Assembly (NCBI RefSeq): GCF_030552895.1 | Contig: NZ_CP130649.1 | Location: 1,736,001-1,800,000, forward strand | Source of the DNA: Tatumella ptyseos | GTDB lineage: Bacteria; Pseudomonadota; Gammaproteobacteria; Enterobacterales; Enterobacteriaceae | Direction of reading: 5' to 3' | DNA length: 64,000 bases | Shown here: one piece after another, positions 50,509-58,457 of the stretch | Numbering within the stretch: position 1 is the first letter of the stretch | Layout: each line of letters opens with the position of its first letter | Position numbers and translations under genes: made by a program | The notes under the pieces: model-generated | Databases searched by the model: none | Seen by the model: the letters and a program-made list of their open reading frames with translations, nothing else | What the model was told of the DNA's origin: nothing

Positions 50509-50532
50509 GCCTCTCCCTCGATAACGACCAAT

Positions 50533-50555
50533 AAAAAACCGCCCTACTGGGCGGT
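50533..50555 (-). terminator. Intrinsic terminator of phoH
   Basis: ACCGCCC-TACT-GGGCGGT (50538-50555) followed on the minus strand by six T (50533-50538). It lies 16 bases after the phoH stop. Confidence 0.93.
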
Positions 50556-50570
50556 CGACAACATAACTTA

Positions 50571-51359
50571 TTATTGATAGGCAAGCAGTGTGCGTTGACA
50601 GAGTTCTGAGCGAACACAGTCTTCTGCTCCAAAGCGTACCACCCCAACTACCTCATCATCAGAAAAACGCTGCATCGCATCGGCAAGCCCAGACTTAACG
50701 CCTGCTGGAAGGTCGCATTGGGTAATATCACCGTTAACAATCACAGTTACGTTTTCCCCTAACCGAGTGAGAAACATTTTCATTTGCGAGGCGGTGACGT
50801 TCTGTGCTTCATCAAGGATCACGAAGGCATTTTCGAACGTTCTCCCCCGCATGTAAGCGAAAGGAGCAATTTCTACTTTCGCAATTTCAGGGCGCAAACA
50901 GTAGTGCATGAAGGAGGAACCCAAGCGTTTGACTAATACGTCATAGACCGGGCGAAAGTAAGGAGCAAATTTTTCAGAAATATCGCCAGGGAGGAAACCC
51001 AAGTCTTCATCGGCTTGTAATACAGGGCGAGTCACAATGATACGCTCTATATCTTTATTGATTAAGGCTTCTGCAGCTTTCGCTGCGCTAATCCACGTTT
51101 TACCACACCCCGCCTCGCCGGTAGCGAAAATTAACGACTTGGCAGTTATCGCCTGCAGATAATGAGCTTGTGACGCATTACGCGCGACGATCGGTTGGCG
51201 ATCACGGGTATCCCGTGCCATGCCAATGGCATCAAGGCCACTCATATGAACTAAAGAGGAGACTGATTCTTCTTCGCGTGAACGATGGCTACGCGCATCA
51301 CTGCGAAGAACCCGTTTTGCTTCACGACGTGCTTTGACTACTGCTTTTTGTCTTCCCAT
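50571..51359 (-). CDS. phoH: PhoH family ATPase
   Basis: Cytoplasmic P-loop ATPase of the PhoH family, in E. coli part of the phosphate-starvation regulon. The 262 residues begin MGRQKAVVKARREAKRVLRSD and align over their whole length with the main body of E. coli PhoH. Walker A is ATGEAGCGKTW near residue 82, Walker B VILDEAQN, and the sensor region VNGDITQCDLP follows. AAGGTG precedes the ATG. In E. coli phoH neighbours efeUOB and putPA, an order kept here except for the insertion at 51.8-54.2 kb. I could not see a convincing Pho box. Confidence 0.95.
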   Translation of the reverse strand: MGRQKAVVKARREAKRVLRSDARSHRSREEESVSSLVHMSGLDAIGMARDTRDRQPIVARNASQAHYLQAITAKSLIFATGEAGCGKTWISAAKAAEALINKDIERIIVTRPVLQADEDLGFLPGDISEKFAPYFRPVYDVLVKRLGSSFMHYCLRPEIAKVEIAPFAYMRGRTFENAFVILDEAQNVTASQMKMFLTRLGENVTVIVNGDITQCDLPAGVKSGLADAMQRFSDDEVVGVVRFGAEDCVRSELCQRTLLAYQ

Positions 51360-52037
51360 GATGGCACCTTGCTGTTGGTTTCAGTTACCGTCTACCCAAT
51401 GGTGACGTATAGTTGAACGCTTTAGAGGTTAGCTTCCTTAAGAGCCTTACTGCCTGAGATTAGAAGTCGATGACGTACATTGATGCAAGACCACTGCTTA
51501 AGCGAGCAGATCGCGGTTAGAGGTGGAGAATAGGAGAAAAGCGTAGTGAGGGATAGACACGCAGTACAGTGTGAAAAAAGTCGTTTACCCACTGCCTCTG
51601 GTCGTCTCATTCGCGATTCCCCAACGGTTGTTATGATAGAACGATGCTGCCTAGACATCATCTCTATAAACTATAGAACAAATCAACACTTATTACATTT
51701 AACATTCAAAAATGACATTTTTGTGATAATCACCGAGTAATGACTCAAATACTACTTATGAAGTTTTTTTACAGTGTGACCAAGCATACAAATACTATTC
51801 ACCCTTATCCACCAGTACCTAATACCTAAATAAGACCTTGATTATTAATAACTTATAAAATAACTTAATATTATATAAGTTATTTTATTGTAAGTTATAT
51901 TTTGATAAGTTATTATTTACTACGTTGTTTGACGTTACCCTTTATCTTCTTCGTTTACTCAATAAAACGTCAGCCAATAACAGTGAATAGCCTAACCTCT
52001 TCACGGGGTATCGATGAATCAGTATTCGAGGATAATA
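51360..52037. other. Gap between phoH and the HbpS-like gene
   Basis: About 680 bases with no gene that I can support. It contains the phoH promoter region and, in its AT-rich right part, five copies of an 8-base half-site at 51848-51913. Confidence 0.6.
51848..51913. repeat. Array of five ATAACTTA/TAAGTTAT half-sites
   Basis: Exact copies of ATAACTTA lie at 51848-51855 and 51860-51867, and exact copies of the complement TAAGTTAT lie at 51876-51883, 51891-51898 and 51906-51913. Starts are spaced 12, 16, 15 and 15 bases. The left pair and right trio face each other, making an extended inverted repeat. The array ends about 125 bases before the HbpS-like start and is likely a multi-site operator. 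Confidence 0.75.
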
Positions 52038-52415
52038 ATGACATCAATAACCGCTGGCGTACTAACTGGTCTTCATGCCGTCGCAACAGAGTATCAGCTA
52101 GGGCTATATGTCACAGTTATCAACGAAAATGGGGATATCTTGGCCTGTATAAAATCAGGGGATGTCGCTAAAGCGAGTTATAGATTAAGCATAAAGAAAG
52201 CAGAAACAGCATATAAATTTAACCATGACAGCGATGTGATATATCAGTCATTAATCTCTATCGGGCAACAAAATTTGATTGGTGAGGAATATTGCTTTCT
52301 GGCTGGGGGGATAGTTTACCAGAAGACCTCTGGCGAGCGTTATTACCTAGGCGTTTCAACAAATAATCCCGATCTCGATAAAGAGATCGCTCTTAACATC
52401 TCATCCCTATTATAG
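52038..52415 (+). CDS. HbpS/GlcG-like protein, divergent
   Basis: A 125-residue protein that looks like a diverged GlcG/HbpS-family member: a first helix, then YVTVINENGDILACIKSGDVAKASYRL in the position of the family's AVVD-GG-LVA block, and a glycine-containing EYCFLAGGIVYQ segment. GAGG six bases before the ATG at 52038 decides the start over an upstream ATG at 52014. Composition is AT-rich relative to phoH. It is followed by the dehydrogenase gene after nine bases, so the two form an operon. The ligand and role are unknown. Confidence 0.7.
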   Translation: MTSITAGVLTGLHAVATEYQLGLYVTVINENGDILACIKSGDVAKASYRLSIKKAETAYKFNHDSDVIYQSLISIGQQNLIGEEYCFLAGGIVYQKTSGERYYLGVSTNNPDLDKEIALNISSLL

Positions 52416-52424
52416 GAGGTCACA

Positions 52425-53192
52425 ATGAAAAAGGTTCTTATTACTGGTGCAGGAAGTGGATTTGGAAAACTGTTTTCATTTGAACTGGCTAGAAGAGGTT
52501 ATGACGTTATTGCAGCCGTTGAATCACCGAGTCAAATGCGTCCATTAAGAGAAGAGGCCACAAAAAATAATTTATCTATTAATGTAATAAAGGTAGATAT
52601 CTGTGTCGCTGAGGATATTGATTATGCTATCGCGCAGCAGGCTGACATTATCGTTAATAATGCGGGAATTGGTGAAGGCGGTGCGCTAATCGATATGCCG
52701 CAAGCTATTCTAAGAAAGCAATTTGAAGTGAATTTCTTTGCGACCACTGAACTAGCAAAACGCTTTGCTGATAGCTTAATTAAAAGAAATTCCTCAGGTC
52801 GGGTAGTCTTTATCTCTTCCATCGGTGGGTTGATAACCCCTGAATTAGCGGGAGCTTATTGTGCATCAAAACATGCACTGGAAGCCGTTGCCGAGTCGTT
52901 CCATTCTGAACTAAAAGACTTCGGTATCAGCGTTTCAACCATCAACCCTGGTCCCTATCTCACAGGGTTTAACGATAGAATTATGGAAGCATCAAAAAAT
53001 TGGGCTTCACTTCAAGAAAACCATATTAACCATAATGATTTACGCTTTGATTTACATCAGTATGATGAAAACCAAGATATCTCTGCAATGTGTGATGTGA
53101 TCGTTGATGATAAAGCGAAGTTTAGAAATGTCTTCCCAGAAGAATTTATTGAGATTATTAAAACCCAACAACGCCAAGACTGGGAAAAATAA
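52425..53192 (+). CDS. Short-chain dehydrogenase/reductase
   Basis: Classical SDR, 255 residues. The cofactor loop TGAGSGFGK is near residue 7, the NNAG motif is near residue 78, and the catalytic serine (FISSIGG) and YxxxK (YCASKHA) lie near residues 130-150. AGGAGG lies before the start. The acidic residue at the end of the second strand is not obvious, so NAD versus NADP preference is unclear. The substrate cannot be read. It forms an operon with the HbpS-like gene and ends at a terminator. Confidence 0.9.
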   Translation: MKKVLITGAGSGFGKLFSFELARRGYDVIAAVESPSQMRPLREEATKNNLSINVIKVDICVAEDIDYAIAQQADIIVNNAGIGEGGALIDMPQAILRKQFEVNFFATTELAKRFADSLIKRNSSGRVVFISSIGGLITPELAGAYCASKHALEAVAESFHSELKDFGISVSTINPGPYLTGFNDRIMEASKNWASLQENHINHNDLRFDLHQYDENQDISAMCDVIVDDKAKFRNVFPEEFIEIIKTQQRQDWEK

Positions 53193-53199
53193 GTCTCTC

Positions 53200-53225
53200 A
53201 ATCCCGCTAATGGGGGGATTTTTTA
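53200..53225 (+). terminator. Intrinsic terminator of the SDR gene
   Basis: AATCCC (53200-53205) pairs with GGGATT (53215-53220), followed by TTTTTATT. It starts eight bases after the SDR stop. Confidence 0.85.
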
Positions 53226-53359
53226 TTGAGTTATCCTCTAATTTATAACCCATTAGCGCTTTGCGGTGGTTATTTCATTCACTGTCACCCTCTTAGTAAC
53301 AAATCATTAATAACAATCCTCGTAGCATGATGACATGAACTGCTTAATGGGAGAGGTTA

Positions 53360-54185
53360 ATGATTACCTTGTGCAATGCTTGTGGGACGTCCTACTCTGT
53401 CGACGCGACGGCCCCGAATAGCTGTAAAATCTGTTTGGACGAACGTCAATATGTGCCAGTAAAAGGCCAACAATGGATAGAACGCGACCGACTTGTCGCT
53501 ACTCACCGTTACCACTGGACGCTGCATCAACCCAAACTCTTTAGTCTACAAACCGTTCCGGAGTTTGCCATCGGTCAACGCGCGTTTATTCTCCAAACTC
53601 CGGAAGCGAATATTTTATAGGACTGTATTGCTTGTCTTGATGAAGCGACTAAAGCCCTAGTCCACTCTCTAGGGGGGTTACATCGCCTTATCTCACCCCC
53701 ATTACTACACCGCTATGCAAGACTGGGCCGCTGAATTCAATGCCCCAATCTATCTGCACAGCGATGATCAACAATGGATTATGCGTAGCTCCCCTGCAAT
53801 TAGACTATGGGAGGGAGAGAGCTTATCACTTAGCCCCCAAATACGTTTATTACGTTTGGGAGGCCACTTTGCGGGAGGAAGCGTATTACATTGGTCAACC
53901 GATGGAGGAGTACTGTTAGTCGGAGATATCATTCAAGTTACCCCTGGTGCCGATGCAGTCTCTTTTATGTGGAGCTATCCTAACCTACTACCACTACCCG
54001 CCCAGAGTGTCCGCTCAATCAGCGATCGCTTAGCCACTTTAGGTTTCAGCAAAATCTATGGTGCCTTTAGCGGACAAGATATTCTACAGCGGGGGGACGA
54101 TATTGTAAGACAGTCGAGCGATAAATACCTTGCCTGCCTAGCATCCACTGCCTCATCGTCAAACGACGGAAAGCGCTCGTATTAA
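53360..54185 (+). pseudogene. Broken metallo-beta-lactamase-fold hydrolase gene
   Basis: Two reading frames join into one MBL-fold protein. The first (53360-53620) starts with a four-cysteine zinc-ribbon-like segment (CNAC and CKIC) and ends in an amber codon at 53618-53620, where TGG (Trp) would restore the protein. A second lesion is a run of six G at 53672-53677: dropping one G joins the frame into LGGYIALSHPHYYTAMQDW, which carries the SHPHYY metal motif. The second frame continues through LLRLGGHFAGGSVLHW and GVLLVGDII to 54185. As it stands no full-length product can be made without readthrough and frameshifting. GAGAGG precedes the first ATG. Confidence 0.8.
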
Positions 54186-54362
54186 GCCACTCGATGACCT
54201 GGCTGGGTGGCACCTCACCCGCCATTCTCTACCACTCAAGCGACATATTCTGATACGAAAAATCGCGTTATTGAATCAGGTAACAAGTCGGAAATCTTTT
54301 ACAGACCTTAATAGAAATGATATTACTAACTATTCCTATTTACATTAATTTACTTAGAGACA

Positions 54363-55889
54363 GTGACCGTGCTAGCCACCTTGGTTATCGCGTTACGTGA
54401 AGGGTTAGAAGCCGTTCTAATCGTCAGTATCATCGCGACCTTTTTACGAAAAAATCAGCAACCCTTAGCGCCCATGTGGTGGGGGGTTGTCGCCGCCGTA
54501 TTACTTTCCATCGTGGTAGGAGTCGGACTCAGTTTGACTGAACGGGCTCTCCCTCAAGCCGAACAAGAAGCGATGGAGGCAATAATCGGTACCATCGCCG
54601 TGATCTTCGTCAGCAGTATGATTATCTGGATGCAGCAACATGCACCACAACTGAAACATCAACTCGAGAGTGAGGCAAGCCTAGCCTTACGCCACTCAAG
54701 CCGTTGGGCCTTACCCTCCATGGCTTTTTTAGCCGTCCTTAAAGAAGGGTTTGAGACCAGCGTCTTTATGTTGGCGACCTTCTCCGCTGCCCAATCATCA
54801 ATCTGGGCCACTGTCGGTGCAGTGGTTGGCTTGGTATTGGCGCTGGTGATTGGATGGGGAATTTATCGAGGGGGGATACGTCTTAATCTTGGACGTTTCT
54901 TTAAAATTACTGGTATTTTTTTAATTTTTGTCGCGGCTGGGTTAGTGGTCTCGGCTCTACGCAGCGCCCATGAAGCAGGTTGGCTACTCATTGGCCAGCA
55001 CAAAGTATTAGACCTGTACTGGTTACTCCCTGCCGGATCGATTCGTGCCGCGCTAATCACTGGGGTAATGGGGATCCCTGCCGACCCTCGTGGCGCAGAG
55101 GTATTAGGCTGGCTAAGCTATCTCGTCCTATTTCTCGTCGTCTTGGCCTGGCCGCAACGCTTTAAGCCAAGTCCGAAGGTCGCTTACCGCTTATTGCAAA
55201 GCGTAAGTTTCATCACCCTCGTCGGGGCATTTTTCTGTGCGAAGCTGCTGTCCCCTCCTCCATTCCAGTTATCCCCCTCTCTGCCACTGGTGAGTCAGCA
55301 AGCGACCAAAGAACTGCCTATCGGCACGCTAACACGCAAAGCAGATGGATTGGAATTAACCCTCAACGACCAATCTACTCGCTTTATTCCGTTCAGTGCA
55401 CCGCCTGTCGCACCCGTGCCGGAAGAGAAAATAATTACACTTAAGCGCCAATGGCCTGATGCCCCCACTCAACTCTCGCTGGACCAAGTCATTACGCTCT
55501 ATCACCAGCGGGTTCCGCCTGGTCTGCATCCTCAACAGCACCCTGGGCCCTATCAGAGCCAGTGGCAATTGAGTTGTCAGATCACGCTGACCCTGCAGCA
55601 GGGAGAGATTATCGCGGCACACAGCACAGAAAATAGCCTATTAACCTTAAGGGGGAGTGGCTTGTCATCGCCCAGATTACTGAGTGTGACGTTATCCCCC
55701 GCTGTCGTAGGCTGTCCATGGCAGACAAGCGCAGCCTGGCAACGGCAGGTAAACCAAGCGTTGACCGCTTATCAAGAGACAGAGAACCTCTACGATTTCC
55801 TGCAGCATAAGTTACCTATTGTATTAATCTTAATCAGTCTCGGTGCATTAGCGCTGAGCGTGGGTAGTAAAAAAAAGCGTCATTCCTAA
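54363..55889 (+). CDS. efeU: Ferrous iron permease EfeU, long form
   Basis: FTR1-family permease of the EfeUOB iron uptake system. The N-terminal 280 residues hold about seven membrane helices with the iron motifs REGLE (ALREGLEAVLI) and KEGFE (LKEGFETSVF; the usual Arg of the second motif is Lys). The protein is 508 residues, while E. coli EfeU is 276; the extra C-terminal part of about 220 residues is soluble and ends in one more membrane helix (LPIVLILISLGALALSV). Start codons here are GTG (54363, or 54369 two codons on). A weak AT-rich stretch at 54313-54335 could hold a Fur site but is far from consensus. Confidence 0.88.
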   Translation: MTVLATLVIALREGLEAVLIVSIIATFLRKNQQPLAPMWWGVVAAVLLSIVVGVGLSLTERALPQAEQEAMEAIIGTIAVIFVSSMIIWMQQHAPQLKHQLESEASLALRHSSRWALPSMAFLAVLKEGFETSVFMLATFSAAQSSIWATVGAVVGLVLALVIGWGIYRGGIRLNLGRFFKITGIFLIFVAAGLVVSALRSAHEAGWLLIGQHKVLDLYWLLPAGSIRAALITGVMGIPADPRGAEVLGWLSYLVLFLVVLAWPQRFKPSPKVAYRLLQSVSFITLVGAFFCAKLLSPPPFQLSPSLPLVSQQATKELPIGTLTRKADGLELTLNDQSTRFIPFSAPPVAPVPEEKIITLKRQWPDAPTQLSLDQVITLYHQRVPPGLHPQQHPGPYQSQWQLSCQITLTLQQGEIIAAHSTENSLLTLRGSGLSSPRLLSVTLSPAVVGCPWQTSAAWQRQVNQALTAYQETENLYDFLQHKLPIVLILISLGALALSVGSKKKRHS

Positions 55890-55916
55890 CGCCAAACCTA
55901 TAATGAGATAAAGACC

Positions 55917-57122
55917 ATGATGAAACAGCAACTCTTACGTCACCCCGCTCTCAAAATGAGCGCGCTTACATTGCTTCTACTGAGCGTTGGCACCTCCTAT
56001 GCAGCCTCGACACCCGCCGTCACTCAGGTGAATATTACGCTAACCGGCGATAACGGCGGACAATGCCAACTCGATACGGACAAGGTTAATGCAGGTCCAG
56101 TTACCTTCAATATCGTGAATAAAACGGCTACAGCAATCACTGAGATTGAACTGCTCAGTAACAACCGTATTTTAGGTGAGAAAGAGAATCTCGCCCCCGG
56201 CCTACCGGCAGTGAAATTTACCTTGAATCTGGAAGGCGGGAATTATCAACTTTATTGCCCAGGCGCAGCAAAAGAACTCGTTAACTTTACCGTTAATGGC
56301 CAACGTAGCGCGCAATCCTCCGATAGCATCAGCGCCCTATTAAAACAGGGAACAGACGGCTATGGTCGTTATGTAGAAAGTACTGTTGCGGGGATGGTGA
56401 ACGCCGTAGCGAAACTCCAAAAAGCTATCAATGCCGGGCAGCTTGAGCAAGCGAAAATTGCCTACGCACAAGCTCGTCCTTTCTACGAGCGGATTGAATC
56501 TGACGTGGATGGCTTCTTATTACAAGGCTACAAAGCGACGGACAATGCCGGCAACCTAGACTACCTGATCGATATGCGTGCTTCTAATCTCGACCCAGCA
56601 GTCGGCTGGCATGGCTTCCATGCTATTGAGCGCGATCTGTTCGAAAAAGGAAAGATCGACAAGAAAACAAAGCAAACCGCCCAAGGCTTAGTGACGCACG
56701 TTGCTGAATTAAATAAACAAGTGAAAGGCCTTACCTATAAACCGGAAGATTTAGCCAATGGTGCAGCAGATCTTCTCGAAGAAGTTCAAAACACCAAAAT
56801 CAATGGTGAGGAAGAAGCTTACAGTCATATCGATTTAGTCGACTTTGCAGGAAACGTTGAAGGAGCGATGCAAGCCTTTGCCTATTTACAGCCTGGATTG
56901 GCGAAAATCGATCCAGCGTTGACCCAACAGGTTAGCGAGCAATTCACCGCGGTACGTAAATTACTTGATCAATACCGAGACAGTAAAAGCCTAGGCGGCT
57001 ATCGTTCTTATACGAGTGCGCTGAAAGCAGAAAATGCGGCAAAATTAAGCCGTACAATACAAGCCCTACAAGAGCCGCTTTCCCATATAGCTGAGAAAGT
57101 TGCTACCCATGCGGGAGCCTAA
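55917..57122 (+). CDS. efeO: Periplasmic iron-binding protein EfeO
   Basis: Periplasmic component of EfeUOB. The 401 residues (E. coli 375) carry a signal peptide ending near SYAAS, an N-terminal cupredoxin-like domain with cysteines in GGQCQLD and QLYCPG, and the C-terminal M75 domain with the metal motif HAIERDLF (HxxE), YERIESD and the EEAYSHIDLVDFAGNVEGA block. It is followed directly by efeB. Confidence 0.93.
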   Translation: MMKQQLLRHPALKMSALTLLLLSVGTSYAASTPAVTQVNITLTGDNGGQCQLDTDKVNAGPVTFNIVNKTATAITEIELLSNNRILGEKENLAPGLPAVKFTLNLEGGNYQLYCPGAAKELVNFTVNGQRSAQSSDSISALLKQGTDGYGRYVESTVAGMVNAVAKLQKAINAGQLEQAKIAYAQARPFYERIESDVDGFLLQGYKATDNAGNLDYLIDMRASNLDPAVGWHGFHAIERDLFEKGKIDKKTKQTAQGLVTHVAELNKQVKGLTYKPEDLANGAADLLEEVQNTKINGEEEAYSHIDLVDFAGNVEGAMQAFAYLQPGLAKIDPALTQQVSEQFTAVRKLLDQYRDSKSLGGYRSYTSALKAENAAKLSRTIQALQEPLSHIAEKVATHAGA

Positions 57123-57125
57123 GTG

Positions 57126-58385
57126 ATGAGTCGTCACGATAAGCCACGGTTTGCACATGGCCTCGTCTCGCGTCGTAATATGCTTAAAGGATCGTTAGCC
57201 AGCGCGCTAACGCTTCCTGCCCTCTCCCCAACCCTAGCCTCTGCCAAAGAGGCTAGCGAGAAGGACAATATCGACCTCTCACATCAATGGCCATTTTATG
57301 GCGACAAAGGGCAAGCTGGCGTTACGACGCCCCCCCAACGTCATATTATGTTTATGACGTTTGATATGACGACACCCACCGCCCAAGCTCTACAAATTTT
57401 GCTTGCCCGTTGGTCTGCCGCTATCGCTCAACTGGTACAAGGCGCAGCAGTGGGTACCGTCGAACCTTCCAGAATCGGCAGTGTAGGCACGGATACTGGC
57501 GAGGCCGTAGGCTTAGATCCGGCCTCATTAACCGTCACTGTTGGAATGGGCCCCTCGCTTTTTACCGATACCTATGGCCTTAGCGCAAAATGTCCTCCCT
57601 ATTTACGACCGCTTGCTGCCTTACCCAGTGATAATTTGCAACCTGAACTCAGTGGCGGCGATCTCTCTCTCCAAGCCTGTGCCGACGATCCACAAGTGGC
57701 CTACCATGCTATTCGCGTCTTAGCGCGTATTGCGAAGAGTACAGGCGCGGCACAAACCCGCTGGACGGTAATGGGTTTCGGACGTGCCTCCGCCGGGAAA
57801 GGACAAGAAACTCCACGGAATTTATTTGGCTTTAAAGATGGGACGCGAAATTTAGTTGAGCCAGCCGATTTTGCTCAACATGTTTGGATCAAAGAGGGTC
57901 CGGCATGGCAGCAAGAAGGGAGTTATCAAGTCGTACGCAAAATTAAGATGAACATTGAAAACTGGGATACCGATCGCGTCAGTGATCAGAACCAAGTCTT
58001 TGGTCGTCATAAACTCTCTGGCGCACCGCTATCGGGTGATCATGAATTTGACACCCCAGATTTTCATAAAAAAGATCGCGATGGCGAATTAGTAATACCG
58101 GCCACCGCGCACATTCGCTTAGCCGCACATGAAAATAATCAGGGAGTGAAAATTCTACGCCGCTCTTATAACTATACCGATGGATTGAACCCGTACGGAC
58201 AACTCGATGCCGGACTGCTATTTATTAGTTATCAGAATAACCCTGCTCATTTCGAGTCGTTGCAGCGTAAGTTAGGGGCTTCTGATGCGCTGAACGAGTA
58301 TATTTCGCATATCGGTAGCGGACTGTTCTTTGTGCCTCCGGCAGCAAAGGAAGGGAGCTATATCGGTGCAGCGCTTTTCAGTTAG
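57126..58385 (+). CDS. efeB: Deferrochelatase/peroxidase EfeB (DyP type)
   Basis: Periplasmic heme DyP-type peroxidase of EfeUOB, reported to release iron from heme or oxidise ferrous iron. The 419 residues (E. coli 423) start with a Tat signal peptide (SRRNMLKGSLASALTLPAL). The DyP marks are GFKDGTRN (GxxDG), the distal arginine in a HIRLAAHENN context with the proximal heme histidine, and LLFISYQNN. GGGAG eight bases upstream favours the ATG at 57126 over the GTG at 57123. Confidence 0.93.
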   Translation: MSRHDKPRFAHGLVSRRNMLKGSLASALTLPALSPTLASAKEASEKDNIDLSHQWPFYGDKGQAGVTTPPQRHIMFMTFDMTTPTAQALQILLARWSAAIAQLVQGAAVGTVEPSRIGSVGTDTGEAVGLDPASLTVTVGMGPSLFTDTYGLSAKCPPYLRPLAALPSDNLQPELSGGDLSLQACADDPQVAYHAIRVLARIAKSTGAAQTRWTVMGFGRASAGKGQETPRNLFGFKDGTRNLVEPADFAQHVWIKEGPAWQQEGSYQVVRKIKMNIENWDTDRVSDQNQVFGRHKLSGAPLSGDHEFDTPDFHKKDRDGELVIPATAHIRLAAHENNQGVKILRRSYNYTDGLNPYGQLDAGLLFISYQNNPAHFESLQRKLGASDALNEYISHIGSGLFFVPPAAKEGSYIGAALFS

Positions 58386-58390
58386 CTAAC

Positions 58391-58430
58391 ACTCCGGCAG
58401 ATAACCGTATTGAGACTTATCTGTCGGAGT
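58391..58430. terminator. Hairpin between convergent efeB and putP
   Basis: ACTCCGGCAGATAA (58391-58404) pairs with TTATCTGTCGGAGT (58417-58430) over 14 bases with one G-T wobble. It starts six bases after the efeB stop. No strong T run follows on either strand. A second 11-bp hairpin (58439-58449 with 58456-58466) overlaps the putP stop codon. Confidence 0.6.
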
Positions 58431-58457
58431 TAATAGTACTGCGATAACCCTCAGTGG

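Noticed and set aside
51422..51740. Two small frames of 60-80 residues on opposite strands in the phoH upstream gap
   Set aside because: They overlap each other antisense, lack ribosome sites and have no recognisable features.
54313..54335. Fur box before efeU
   Set aside because: TGATATT agrees with one half of the 7-1-7 pattern, but the other half matches at only about three of seven bases.
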